Source of the DNA: Arthonia radiata
Taxonomy: Eukaryota > Ascomycota > Arthoniomycetes > Arthoniales > Arthoniaceae
Direction: 5' to 3'
Assembly: GCA_002989075.1 (NCBI GenBank)
Contig: PSQN01000016.1
Span: 248,001-312,000 of the forward strand
DNA length: 64,000 bases
A program made the position numbers and the translations under genes. The stretch's first letter is position 1. The number at the start of each line of letters is the position of its first letter. Shown one piece after another: positions 34,226 through 44,833 of the stretch. The notes under the pieces are model-generated. The model had not been told where the DNA came from and did no database searches. It saw nothing but the letters and a program-made list of their open reading frames with translations.

Positions 34226-35461
34226 ATGTCTCTTACCACAGAACAATCGTCAATCATCAAATCGACCGTACCAATCCTACAAGATCATGGCATCGCGCTC
34301 TGCGAGCTGTTCTACAAGAACATGCTGAGCGACAACCCAGGCCTCAACGCAGTCTTCTCACAGACCAACCAAAAGTCCGGAGCACAGCAGCGTGCGCTAG
34401 CCGGCTCGCTACTCGCCTACGCGCAGCACATCGACGACCCCTCAGCCCTGGCACCAGCACTTGAGCACATAAGTCAGAAGCATGCCTCAATGTATATTCT
34501 ACCTGAGCAATACGAGACTGTGGCCACGTACCTTCTAAACACCATGGCGGAGCTTCTTGGGCCATCGACGTTTACTCATGAAGTAGAAGACGCATGGGCC
34601 GCGGGTTATTGGCAGCTTGCGAATTTGATGATCGAGCGTGAGAAGCAGCTGTACAAGACCGATCCAGAATGGAACAACTGGCGAAATTTTGTTGTTGAGA
34701 GGAAAGTACCAGAGGCGGAGGGGCTGGTGAGTCTTTATCTACGCCCTCAGGACGGACAGCAGCTGCCAGCGTACTTGCCTGGACAGTTCGTCAGCATCAA
34801 CGTACACGTTCCGCAGCTGGGATACAACCAGACGAGACAATACTCTCTCAGCGACCAGTGGCGTCCTGATCATTACCGAGTAAGCATCAAGAAGGGCGAG
34901 ACAGAGAATCGGCAGGACAACTTGCCCAACGGTGTGGTGAGCAATATCATTCACGACAATGTAAAAGTCGGGGACGTGATTGAGATGTCGAGACCGAGAG
35001 GTGTTTTCCACTTGGACCTGGATGATGATACGGACCGACCATTAGCGCTGCTGTCAGCTGGATCCGGCATCACGCCGATGATGGCCATCCTCGAATCACT
35101 CGCGAGCAAGAAGTCTCAAAGACAAGTGTGGTGGGTTCACGTCACGCGTAACTCAAAGGCGCATGCTTTCAAGGAACGCGTCGCGGAGCTTGCGCGCCAG
35201 CTCGGCACAGTCAAGATACTGACACTCTACACTCAGCCGCTGCCAGAGGATGAACAAGAACGAGATCATCACATCGCCGGTCGCATCTGCCCACACGACC
35301 TTCTGAGACATGGCAACCCGACTGGAAGCGACTGCTTTGTCTGTGGGCCCGCAGGCTTTATGAACAACATTTCGACTGAGCTTAAGAGCTGTGGTGTCCC
35401 TGAGGAAAGGATCAAGATGGAACTGTTTGGAACGGGTGGTTTGCCTGAACCCAGCGGCTGA
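34226..35461 (+). CDS. Flavohemoglobin (nitric oxide dioxygenase)
   Basis: 411 aa from ATG 34226 (MSLTTEQSSII). Upstream in-frame codons have no ATG. The globin domain (1-140) carries the B10 tyrosine in ALCELFYKNML, the E-helix Gln in AGSLLAYAQ and the proximal histidine in HISQKHASM. The FAD domain (about 150-260) has RQYSLSD. The NAD domain (about 265-405) has LLSAGSGITPMMAIL and CGPAGFM, ending ELFGTGG. The family turns NO plus oxygen into nitrate using NAD(P)H and protects against nitrosative stress, in the cytosol and in some fungi in mitochondria. No targeting peptide is obvious here. Length is normal and no key residue seems lost. Confidence 0.95.
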   Translation: MSLTTEQSSIIKSTVPILQDHGIALCELFYKNMLSDNPGLNAVFSQTNQKSGAQQRALAGSLLAYAQHIDDPSALAPALEHISQKHASMYILPEQYETVATYLLNTMAELLGPSTFTHEVEDAWAAGYWQLANLMIEREKQLYKTDPEWNNWRNFVVERKVPEAEGLVSLYLRPQDGQQLPAYLPGQFVSINVHVPQLGYNQTRQYSLSDQWRPDHYRVSIKKGETENRQDNLPNGVVSNIIHDNVKVGDVIEMSRPRGVFHLDLDDDTDRPLALLSAGSGITPMMAILESLASKKSQRQVWWVHVTRNSKAHAFKERVAELARQLGTVKILTLYTQPLPEDEQERDHHIAGRICPHDLLRHGNPTGSDCFVCGPAGFMNNISTELKSCGVPEERIKMELFGTGGLPEPSG

Positions 35462-35748
35462 TGACTTGAAGCGTCCACGGACTTGCTCTGTCGCTCCAAC
35501 GATGTCGACAATGACAAGTCCTGTAGTAATTATGTAGCCAATGTATGCTCGCCTCACGACCAACCACGTAAGCAGTCCACACCGCAGTGACCTTTGAGTC
35601 GCGGGCGCTCGCGACTGATGACCTTGGCATATTTTCACAATTGTGAGTGCATAGCAGCATTGCACCATCGCTGGGCATGTGCATATATTCAAGTCTATCA
35701 CTGCCGCCCTTTGGCACGCCGAACTCCATGCGATACCAGACTCGCCCG

Positions 35749-36654
35749 CTATCCTTCCCTCATATTCCTGAAGAAGTCCATGACACCTGTGAACACCACC
35801 AGTAAGATACCTCCACCTGGCCCCAATCGCAACACCTTTGGCAAAAACCCCTTGTATAACGCCGAAAAGCCTTCTTCCCTCATCACGGTGCCCAACGCCG
35901 GCCACGCCCAGTTGTACTTCGGTACACTCCCCGCCACTTTCGGACTATTTTGTATCCTACTCTTCACCACGTCCATCGGCGTGTTCAACATCGTACCCAC
36001 CGTGCCACCCACAGCCCCACTTGCCAAATCATTCATAACCTGACTCCGCTTATCCGTCGCCTTCGGCAGCAGCGCCCGCACCTGAAAGATGCACCCGAAA
36101 TATCCACTATTCCACAGAATGTGCCGCCACATCGTGCTCTCCAACCCATTGTATAGCGCCAAGAGCCCCTCAGCCTTCACCGTCTTCGCGACACAGTCCA
36201 ACATCCCATTATACTTGTGCGCCTGCGCCTTATCCTGCAATCGGATCTTGACAAGCTCAAACGGCACCACCACGAAGCTCTCCGTCGCTCCAGCGCTCGC
36301 GCCCGTCAAGATGCTCAAAGACTGACTCATCTTCTCCACCCCGAATGCCTTCTTGTACACCTTCCCCCACTCGTCGTTCGCAGCGAACTTGGTCGCGCGC
36401 TTGGGTGCCTCCATGAGGATCGGAGCCGTAATGCCGCGATATAAGCGGGAGGCGCCCTCTTTGGCGATGATCTTCCGGAAGCAGTCGACCATGCCTGTGT
36501 AGTGGTCGCCGCCTGCGACGGCTGGGCCTGTTTGCAGCTGTACGCGCGTTTTGACGACGTCCAGTGGGTACATGACGAGGATTTCGGAGACGCCGGCGAT
36601 GGCGCCCGCAGCGAATTGGTAGATGAAGGGGAGGGGCTTGGCGTCGGTTGTCAT
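35749..36654 (-). CDS. Mitochondrial 2-oxodicarboxylate carrier (Odc1/2 type)
   Basis: 301 aa, single exon. Three tandem repeats each carry the mitochondrial-carrier signature PX[DE]XX[KR]: YPLDVVKTRVQ (about 29), VPFELVKIRLQ (about 130) and TPMDVVKSRIQ (about 227), with six predicted TM helices. The FIYQFAAGAIAGVSEILVMYPLD start and the TKFAANDEWGKVYKK segment fit the oxodicarboxylate carrier subfamily (yeast Odc1/Odc2, human SLC25A21). These exchange 2-oxoadipate and 2-oxoglutarate across the inner membrane, in lysine metabolism. The exact substrate rests on family resemblance. Confidence 0.85.
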   Translation of the reverse strand: MTTDAKPLPFIYQFAAGAIAGVSEILVMYPLDVVKTRVQLQTGPAVAGGDHYTGMVDCFRKIIAKEGASRLYRGITAPILMEAPKRATKFAANDEWGKVYKKAFGVEKMSQSLSILTGASAGATESFVVVPFELVKIRLQDKAQAHKYNGMLDCVAKTVKAEGLLALYNGLESTMWRHILWNSGYFGCIFQVRALLPKATDKRSQVMNDLASGAVGGTVGTMLNTPMDVVKSRIQNSPKVAGSVPKYNWAWPALGTVMREEGFSALYKGFLPKVLRLGPGGGILLVVFTGVMDFFRNMREG

Positions 36655-38357
36655 GGCTGCGGAGGGGAGGGTGGTGGTTTGGGAAGGGTTGAGGTGGGTG
36701 GGTGGGTGGATGGATATCGGGTGTCGGGCGGAAAGGTGAAGGAGCTTAGAAGGAGGAGGGAAACGGGATGTAGAGCGCGTGATGCTATCTACTGAAGCGA
36801 TGCCAGTGTCCGTTTGGAATGTCAGACTTATTCCGCAGGTCTTAAGGAGAAAGATGTGTGAGCGTTATCGTCGTTTGTTGATTCGACTTGACTTTGAGCT
36901 ATATGTTTGCTGGTTGTGATGCCTCCCTCGCCGCCTCTTGCGTTACCACTTCCTCTCCAACCTTTCCTTTCTCTCTGCCTTCAATCTGACCTGCACACAG
37001 TCCTCCACGCCGTCCCAAAACGACATCAGATCTTTGACATTGTTGTTCGTACGTCTAGATTGACCAGACCGCCAATTAGCGTTACGACATTGCTTTGGAG
37101 TAGACTGCCCAACTTAGCGACAACTAATACTCCGATCAAAAGCAGCTCGCGAGCTGTCTCTTGACTTACATGTATTGCGAACCCAATATCCCAGTCTACG
37201 CCATTGCTTTCTGCGGCATTTGTGTTCTAAAAATGGGTGCAAAGCCCGCTTTCAAGGTCAAACAAAACGTGACTGATGTGGGAGATATTTCGTCCTGCTC
37301 CGATGCGGCCGTTTCCGTTATGTCCATACAATTGGCTGTGTTGACCTTTCTACTCTCTTCCGAATGGCAGACAAGACAAATCTGTTCAACAATACACCCC
37401 ACATGTTTTCGCAAGGCTGTCAACATCTTGACCTTGCCATCTCGCCCGAGCGTGTCATCGTCCACGATATCGTCCCTGGCTATTTTCAAGAATAAGACTT
37501 ACCGAGTGCATCGATCACGCGGACGCTCTCAAACAGACGGTTCGCTTTCACTGCACGACTTGACCACTAGACCTTGAGACGCACCGCGGTCATTGAAGTA
37601 TTCCAGCCAATGTTGTAAGCGACAGAACGTCGCTACATTACAGCCATTGTCAACAGACTGGAGGCTAATGTACACATTCCACGACCTCTTGAAATACACT
37701 GATTCAGCTCGTGCAAGATGACTGCGATATTTGCGCAATAGGACCAGCCTGCCTACTGGTAGACTGGCACATGCGTCATTGCGCTTGAGCAGCAGCACTA
37801 TCTGCGGCGGCTTCACAGGGATGAGCAACCATCGTTGCGGGCTCCTATGCTGCAGCCTTGGTTCATCCGACTGGCATCAGATCAAGAAAGGACAGCTTGA
37901 CCTGCGAGAGTATTCCTCTGCGCTCCGCCGTGACCTATCGCGAAGTGGATAAACCAAGGTGAGGCAGTCGGATTGCAATCCGACGCTTTCTTAGTATTAA
38001 GACCTCACGGTGCTGCTATTTTTGGTGGCCATGCACGTTGATTGTCCAGCAGAAATAGTAGATCGTGCGCTCCACCTCCCAGGTTACAGATTTGTGGGAC
38101 AATACTTTCACTGTGTATCTATTCCGATCCGGAAAGTACTTTGACAGCGCGGATATCCCAGGTAATGAATCTAATGAAAGAGTACGTTTCCGCATTTCTA
38201 CGGCAACATTGACGTCAAGAGGCGCCCTGACAAGCATGAGTTACCGAGCGTCTCAGGAGTACAGATTCACCACTACCTCCGTTCTTGTCTCGCGTCTTGC
38301 GCCAGTCGTGTAATAGAACAGCCTGGCTAAGGATAACGGTAACGGATTGCGCTGGAG
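36655..38357. other. 1.7 kb without a convincing gene
   Basis: Holds the promoter of the carrier gene and then several short frames on both strands. A minus-strand frame at 37196-37489 with a GTAAGT upstream looks partly coding-like, but the only intron that fits is 23 nt, too short. A plus-strand frame at 38065-38313 lies just upstream of the next gene with no clear splice link. I see no supported gene. Confidence 0.4.
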
Positions 38358-39359
38358 ATGGATCTTCCGACTCTGAGAGATGAGTATAGAACCACTGAGC
38401 CAGGCGCTACACTGAGAATCCTGTATGAGCAGGACACATGTCGAACCCGAATCTACGAGATTCCGGCACGTGGACAAGGCGATTTCGCAGTGCTTGAAGG
38501 TGTAGGCGAACATCATCCAGGATACTCTTATCGCACCTGTGAGTCGGTCGCCTCATATTCCACAGGTCGGATAGACGCTGTGGAGTGCCTGTTGCTGATT
38601 TGCTATTGACTATGTTCCAGTCTACCGTGATCACTCTTCGAGGATCGCATACGAGCTTAAAGTGTCTCCAGAACGCTGTTCAATCATTGACACTCGGAAT
38701 CGGCAGTCATACAACTTCCTTCGTGCATCGAGTGAGTGGCTGTTAAGCAACACCAGACTTGTAGTCGGCGCAAAGCTCCATGTCGGCACATTGAGACGGT
38801 CCATAACCATCGATTACGCCGGACGAAGGCTACATTCTACCCAAGCGCATATATGCTTCCGATTTGGACCCGGCATGCAGGACGAGACGGTCATCTACAC
38901 TTTTCGCGACTTGCCACAAGGCATAGACTGCGCTCTGGTAAGCATCTCGAGAGCTGCAATCTTCAAGCGGCTGACCAATTTCAGATCGGCATGGTCACGG
39001 TGGCGGCTGAGCAACAACGATATCTCAGGCGTTTGCATGCACACGAACAGAGTGCCACGGGACTAGTTAGTAGATTGATGCGCCCTTGTTTCAATGGCCA
39101 AAGCCCGCCAACCATAAGAGGGACATCTCATCCCGAGCTCCCGGCTACTCTACACGAGATGGAGGGAACTCAGTTTGAACGAAGGACCCCAGAAGTTCTG
39201 CAAGGGCCCGATACTACTCAGCAAAAGTCACTGGAGACTCAACGAAGACCATCGCAACTGGATCTAGGAATGATTGGGACCGAACGCGAAGACCCTAGAC
39301 GTAGACGCCAGCTTCCGCGAACCTTCCTTCCTGGTCCGAGATCTCCGAAGCAACGGTGA
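38358..39359 (+). CDS. Unrecognised protein, paralogue of 40139-40676, three exons
   Basis: Exons 38358-38538, 38621-38937 and 38985-39359 join in frame to 290 aa. Introns are 82 nt (GTGAGT...TTCCAG) and 47 nt (GTAAGC, CTGAC, TTTCAG). The middle (RIAYELKVSPERCSIIDTRN ... RSITIDYAGRRLHSTQAHICFRF) reads as alternating strands. The exon 2/3 junction DCAL|IGMVTVAAEQQ has the same position and phase 0 as the intron in the gene at 40139 (DLAL|IALLTIALEE). That conserved intron argues for a real tandem duplicate. The C-terminus is Gln/Arg/Pro-rich and probably disordered. The beta-rich pattern with one closing helix might be a tubby/LURP-like fold, but I cannot show it. Confidence 0.6.
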
Positions 39360-40138
39360 GCTGCAGCCCATGATGAATGGAGGAGCCCTGGCATTTCAGC
39401 GTCAGGGCCGTCCGAGCTGTGTCGCGACGGGATTTCTGCTAATTACCGAGGGTCTTGCGGAGTACTTTCGACGCAGTACTTTGCGGTTTCGGTCGCACGT
39501 TTACACGCGCGTCTTATTCAGCAACCGAATGTCGTTCTTAGCTACTATCATATGTGAAGAGATCCCGGTGCGCTCCTGGATGATCGACGCTTAGAGCAGG
39601 TATTATCTTTCGCTTTCGCCGCTTTGTAACAGCGGAAGGAGTCTCTCCGTATGACCGTCAACTTTGTTCTAGGCTGATATTCTCGTTATTACGCAATAGC
39701 TCCCTGAAGATCGCATCAGACAATCTTGCTGACGTGTAGATAGCCACGATGAACCGAGATAAAGAGACGTGGGTTGGACTTCAGTCTGTCAAGAGTCCTT
39801 GACTGGCTTCTCGACCTCCGAGTCGTCACTAAATCGTCACTGCGCTCATGCGCTGTATCATCTCGCTTTCTATGTGCAGATCGTCCTGACCTGATCGGTC
39901 ATGGCAGTACCGCTGCTGGGTAGACCCGAGTTCGTGATCAACCAGGTAACCACCTTGAACATAGAACATCAACAGGACACTGCGGACTTGTCAATATGGT
40001 ACAGTCTACCGACTCGCCCGGGGATAGAGTTTCCAGTGCTTCGAAGCAGGATTACATTGCAAGATTCGCGGAGCACACATTACCGCAAGTCCATCCTATC
40101 ACTCCCCCGCACAGCTTCTCGAAGCGTCAAAGCAGTTG
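39360..40138. other. Spacer between the two paralogues
   Basis: No supported gene. A frame at 39274-39594 overlaps the upstream gene. A frame from ATG 39901 to 40164 overlaps the start of the downstream paralogue in another phase and may hold an unresolved first exon of it. Confidence 0.35.
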
Positions 40139-40676
40139 ATGCGCAGCTTCCAGCGTGTTGCTGACCTCCACGCCACAGTCTTCAGGAATCGAAACAACGA
40201 AAGCCAATACGAGCTTTTCGTCGCGCCCGAAGGCGCCGTCATGGTCGACGCGCGGGTCCCCAACCGCCGCGACGCCCGCAGGGTCATCTTTACCTTCGAC
40301 CCGGCAAACCATACACTTCGCAACGACTCTCTCCGCATCCGTGGACATCTTGAACACGACATGTTCTCAACATACTCAACTCACATTACGTACGGTAATC
40401 GCACCCTGCACGCCACGGGCCCTGTGCGCTTTCCATTCGGTTTCGGCCGTGATAGGATGGTGAGGGAGGTGATGACTTGGTATCACAACGTTGAGGCTGG
40501 TACGGATTTGGCGTTGGTAAGTGTCTGTGAGTGATGGAGCGCCTATAAAGCGTGTCGGCTGATGAATCTCGTAGATCGCTCTGCTTACTATCGCGCTTGA
40601 GGAGATGGACCGCATCCACAGAATTGAAAATCCAGGACGTCGAATGCGGACTCAATATTTCAATCTTGGAGAGTGA
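40139..40676 (+). CDS. Unrecognised protein, tandem paralogue of 38358-39359
   Basis: Exons 40139-40516 and 40575-40676 (58-nt intron, GTAAGT...CTCGTAG, phase 0) give 159 aa. ESQYELFVAPEGAVMVDARV, THITYGNRTLHATGPVRFPFGF and the junction AGTDLAL|IALLTIALEEMD match the neighbour in order. The start is uncertain. ATG 40139 (MRSFQRVADL) is the first in this frame after an open stretch (LEASKQL) with no ATG, so an upstream exon is possible. The C-terminal tail of the neighbour is missing here. Function unknown. Confidence 0.55.
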
Positions 40677-42017
40677 TACTGGTACCGCATCGCAAGGACA
40701 AAGACCCAGAAACGTTTGTCAGCGTTGGTAATGGGGGTCATATTGCTGCCAGCCACGCTGTACGATCATTCTCTCCGGCGTGCCTCGCCTGGGGACGCTA
40801 CCATATAGCAGCAGTCTTCATCAAATGCTGTCGTGCTCGATGGAATGTTGGAACCGATGCCCATCGAAGACGTAACGGCGACTCTGCAGCTCATGCAGCT
40901 CAAGCAGCTCAAGCAGCAGAGAGCAGCGCTGTACGGGCACTCCGAGTTCCTCGTTCACCTCTTCCTGAACGAATACTCGGGAGCTAGCATCGCTTTGGCT
41001 ATGACGATCTTGCTCATGCTTAGAGCTTGCTGAGTTTTCGTTCGTGCGAGGCTGATCGCGGAATGACCGGTGCGTTCATCGAGATAAATAGCCAGGGATT
41101 TTTTGAGTTGTAGGATAACTTGGAGAGATGAGCTCCTTGGACTGGCATGCCATAATGCCGCCTTCAGCCATCGATAGGACTGGGACAACTTATGCAACGC
41201 GTAATATCATACAGCTCAAGTCACCGTGGCATGTATAAAAAGCATGCACCGGGTGTCAACCTATCACCTACTCGACAATTTGCTCTGCAGTCAGTCTCAA
41301 GAGGCTGAGAAGTGACAAAGCTCTTTCATCTTCACGGGCTCAGCTAATGCTCTTCATCAAGCCGCATCAGGCTCGACATGAACACGCCTCGTCGCATTGC
41401 AGATTGAAATCAATTCGATCCACTGCGCCCCGTGCGGTAAACTTCACCAGTGCAGAGCCACGCAACAACACTCCAGGGTGCGGCGGCATCGAGACCACGA
41501 GTACCAAGCACGTCATACTCAGCAGATGATGCACAAGACCAGAATAAGCGCTCGAACGGCAGGCCTGATGTCCGCACGATCTCTGCAGCCATCCATCAAT
41601 CTGTCCACGTCTTTGACACCCGAGAGTAGTACTCCCTTCAACAAATTCTAGCAAAGTTGAAGGGCACTTCACAGTCTTGGAAATTCACGTCCTCACTACC
41701 ATACTGTCCGACCGAAGGTCCTTCCTCACCCGCCCGTGCCGCCATCCACAATTTCGACGCTATTTCTTGGACGGCCGTCGGCTGTCTGCACCAACGGTTT
41801 GTATTCATCACATCTATCTTGTTCATAAACTTACTAAACGAGAGCTCGACGAGATTGCTGCGCTTCTCCGACCCGAGAGACTCGTCGCATGGACTGAACG
41901 ACGCCAATGGTAGTCGAGGTCGATCAAGCAGGCTTACTGTGATTCTCAAGCCCCCAATTCCAAAAAGACCACAACCCGGCTACTTGAAGGTGGAAACAAA
42001 GACAAGCGACGAGACGG
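40677..42017. other. 1.3 kb with unresolved small frames
   Basis: A frame at 40833-41033 ends in a hydrophobic stretch (GASIALAMTILLMLRAC) that weakly echoes the ALIALLTIALEE end of the upstream gene and could be a fragment of a third copy. From 41347 to 42058 all frames show medium-length ORFs with no domains and no consistent splice sites. A TATA box at 41234-41240 hints at a plus-strand transcript I cannot resolve. Confidence 0.35.
41234..41240 (+). promoter_or_regulatory. TATA box of an unresolved plus-strand transcript
   Basis: TATAAAA in a GTATAAAAAGCATGC context, followed about 110 bp later by an ATG at 41347. No convincing coding region follows, so this may be a non-coding or highly diverged transcript, or chance. 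Confidence 0.3.
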
Positions 42018-42893
42018 CTACTGAGAATGCCTGCGCCGTTGGCCACGGCTTGGTCTGAAACGCTCAAAGCTCCGATCTCGCTGAGCGCCTGCACCATTCA
42101 GATCAGCGTTGTGCGGAGCAACATGGTCCTCATCGTGGTGATTCCTACGAAAAGGCAAGTGCGCGTGTCCAAACATACCCGCAATCCTCGAGCCTCCATT
42201 GCTGTCCAGGGACGAGCTCGAGGAAGTACGACTGCTGTTCGATGGAGAGGGCGTGTCGCGAATCCAGGATGAGGAGATCGCCAAGGTATCGCCCTGAAAT
42301 TCGCGCCGCTCACGTGTTCGCCGCCATGTCCTATCGTTGTGATCGATGTATAGCGGAAGGCGATCGCCTATAAGTGCGGGCGCATGCAGTGGCATGTGAT
42401 GCCATGCTCTTTCAACGAGCGGGATTGTGGACATTCGACGGTAGTACAGCATTATCCGTCCTACATCTTGACCGAAAGTGCGGTTTTCGCTCTCCCGCTC
42501 CCAAAGTGCTCCACCCATCTCCACGCGGGGAAGGAGGCCGTTCGGTGGTGATGAAGAAGATGACGACTGTGAAGATGATATACTAGGATGGTGAAGAAGG
42601 TGCATCTCATGGAGGGCACGGTGGTGTGCATCGTCGTAGTTCACAGGCGATTCGCTGCGAACCCACCCGTCGTTGCCGAAGACGAAGCCTTCCGTGGATC
42701 CTGCATCAACTCGACCATGATGGCGGGCGTCCTGCACCCGGCTGTGTTCTTGCTCCTGTGAATGGGTGCTTCGATGAGCCTGGTTATCGTCAGACGACTG
42801 CGCTCCGTGGTTGGAAGCTCTCTCGGTATGCTGGTGATGAGTGAGTCCATCACAAGAGTCACGCCTGCAGTAACTTCGCCTGCGAAGACCCAT
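42018..42893 (-). CDS. Hypothetical low-complexity protein
   Basis: From ATG 42893 (MGLRRRSYCRR) the frame is open for 291 codons. The frame stays open upstream to 43187 without an ATG, so 42893 is the likeliest start. The product is rich in His, Arg, Ser, Asp and Gln, with poly-Ser runs (SISSSQSSSSSS, SSRTSSSSSLDS) and no recognisable domain or TM. It looks intrinsically disordered. The GC-rich context makes long chance ORFs possible, so coding status is moderate. Not recognised. Confidence 0.45.
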   Translation of the reverse strand: MGLRRRSYCRRDSCDGLTHHQHTERASNHGAQSSDDNQAHRSTHSQEQEHSRVQDARHHGRVDAGSTEGFVFGNDGWVRSESPVNYDDAHHRALHEMHLLHHPSISSSQSSSSSSPPNGLLPRVEMGGALWERESENRTFGQDVGRIMLYYRRMSTIPLVERAWHHMPLHAPALIGDRLPLYIDHNDRTWRRTRERREFQGDTLAISSSWIRDTPSPSNSSRTSSSSSLDSNGGSRIAGMFGHAHLPFRRNHHDEDHVAPHNADLNGAGAQRDRSFERFRPSRGQRRRHSQ

Positions 42894-43295
42894 GGCATAG
42901 ATGTATCGCGTAGGATTACCTGACCCTTCGGAGGTGCGACATTGCCGTTGATTGAGTGTATTGAGTTCTCTGACAGGAAATGTCGTTTTCAAAGTCGTGG
43001 CCACGAGGCAGCGAGTACTGCTACGTCTGAGGGCACTATGGTGAGCCAGAATGCAATCTGTTGTCACCACGTGTTGACGCATAACATCCAACATCGGCCC
43101 CTGTCGTATATGCATCGGGATGTCAGTTGCGAGTGATGCGATATGCCTCGGTCGCCCACGGCCCCCCGATTTCAACAGCTTGGTCAAATCTCACGCTTTG
43201 TGAATGATAGACGAGTAGCCACCCACCGTGATGCATACTCATTGGTGTTGCGTCACAAATATAGCGCTGTTTATCATTCACTCTCGACACGCTTC

Positions 43296-44276
43296 TCAGC
43301 GCCAGCCACCAACCCTCCCTTCACTCCACCTTGCACCCCTCTCCCGTCTCAGCTCGACCTTCTCCCTCGCTTTTCTCACACCTTTTACCCAGTCGCCAAC
43401 CACTCTTTCACTGGCCGTGCCCTCTTGTCCAAGGAAGCTTTCCACCAAAACGCCGAGCTCTTCTTCGCCTTCTCTCGTTGCTTGCGCAAGCCGCCTGTGC
43501 AGCGCACGTGGACTAAAGCTCTCGATAGCATCTTCGTGAGCGTGCTGACGAGTCCTAAACGTTTGCTCGAGTCCGCGCGTGCGGAGAAGCTGAGCTTGTG
43601 TCTTTGCGCGCTCGCGCTCGACGTGGGTTGCTGTCTGAGAAGCCTGATCAGCGAGATTTGAGATATTGCGCAAACCGTCTTGCAGGTTTTGATTGGAAGT
43701 TTTCAGGATCTCGGGTTGTGTGGACGGGTGGTGCAACAGAGCTGTGAGGAGCGAAGGCGTGCGTAGCAGGTGCTCGAGATCGGACTTCGTCTTGTTCTTT
43801 ACTATCTCTGGCACCCAGTCGGGAGGCGGAGGAGCTGCTTGCGCATGTGGATTCTGCTGCCGATACGGTTGTTGCTGCCGGCTTTCGTTTCGTGAGGGTG
43901 GTTGCGGAAGTTGAGAGGTCAGGGCTTGGTCAATCGAGCCTTGACGCCGGCCAGCGGCGTACACTGCCGCGGCATTGCTTGACTCATCACCACCGAGTTC
44001 AGCGGGAGCTGCGTGAGACTCGTAGACTTGAGGTGGTGACTGCGGGTTGCTCTCGGCGTATGACAGCGCGGGATGGGACGGTGGTCGTGGAGGGCGCGCT
44101 GGAGGATCCTGGCCGGGACGCGGCGACTGATACTGAGATCCGAACTCCTTGTATGGAGGAACAGGAGGTGTGGATGTTGGATGCACAGCTTGTGGAAGGT
44201 CGGCGTGTGTTTTAGGGGGAGGCGGTGGTGGTGCATCGGAGGAGAGCTGAGGAGTACTGGTGGAGGAGTAGGACAT
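43296..44276 (-). CDS. vps37: ESCRT-I subunit Vps37/Srn2 (Mod(r) domain)
   Basis: 326 aa, single exon, ATG at 44276. Residues 1-150 are Pro/Gln/Ser-rich and disordered. From about 160 the Mod(r) domain begins: WVPEIVKNKTKSDLEHLL, then SLLTALLHHPSTQPEIL, a long coiled coil (NLQDGLRNISNLADQA...ERERAKTQAQLLRTRGLEQ) and LGVLVESFLGQEG. The C-terminus ends RRERGARWSEGRVGGWR. Vps37 is a core member of ESCRT-I on endosomes, where it helps sort ubiquitinated membrane proteins into multivesicular bodies. The Pro-rich N-terminus is typical of fungal forms. The family call is firm. Confidence 0.82.
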   Translation of the reverse strand: MSYSSTSTPQLSSDAPPPPPPKTHADLPQAVHPTSTPPVPPYKEFGSQYQSPRPGQDPPARPPRPPSHPALSYAESNPQSPPQVYESHAAPAELGGDESSNAAAVYAAGRRQGSIDQALTSQLPQPPSRNESRQQQPYRQQNPHAQAAPPPPDWVPEIVKNKTKSDLEHLLRTPSLLTALLHHPSTQPEILKTSNQNLQDGLRNISNLADQASQTATHVERERAKTQAQLLRTRGLEQTFRTRQHAHEDAIESFSPRALHRRLAQATREGEEELGVLVESFLGQEGTASERVVGDWVKGVRKAREKVELRRERGARWSEGRVGGWR

Positions 44277-44833
44277 GTTTTGATAGGGTTTCAGCCACTA
44301 CCGTCTGAGCCAAACACGTTTGGAGCCGTGTGGTCTGAAGCAATTCATGTGCGCCGCTGAAATGCACCTTGAAACAGCAGTAAAGCTATCATTGACGCTG
44401 CTCGTGAGAAGCGCGAGCTTCGGACATAAGATCTCTCGGCCGATACATATTGATACAGGACGGGAACAGCAGGGACACTTGTCCTTACCTCAAGGTGTCT
44501 AAGACCGCGGGCAAGTGCTTGAGCAGACGCATGAACAAGCGGAAAGCTCACATGCTGGACAGTAGCAATACTTCATCAGAGTGAGCATCAATTGTCACTC
44601 CGCTTGCTAATAATGAGTGAGAACGATCTGGCATTCTTCTCAAACATGACCTTAACGCGTAGACTGGCTGAAAAAGAGCATGCTGCTGGTGCAGTACTCA
44701 ATACTCCCTAAGCAATGGTCGAAAGGGATAGATCAAAGCTCGCCAGGGGAGTCGAGCGTGTGTGAGATGGGAAAGGTTGAAGCAATTGCTCTTCAATAGC
44801 TTGGGTATCGCATAGTCTCTCCCCCACCCTCTT
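44277..44833. other. Intergenic
   Basis: Between two minus-strand genes. Only short frames without features. It should hold the vps37 promoter. Confidence 0.5.

Noticed and set aside
37196-37489. Minus-strand frame with a GTAAGT donor upstream, coding-like
   Set aside because: The only acceptor that keeps the frame gives a 23-nt intron, too short to splice. No domain recognised.
41657-42058. Plus-strand 133-codon frame with a competing minus-strand frame at 41638-41949
   Set aside because: All three plus frames and one minus frame are open over much of this stretch, and no splice model or domain favours one.
42894-43187. N-terminal extension of the low-complexity protein
   Set aside because: Open frame but no ATG; composition differs from the downstream part.
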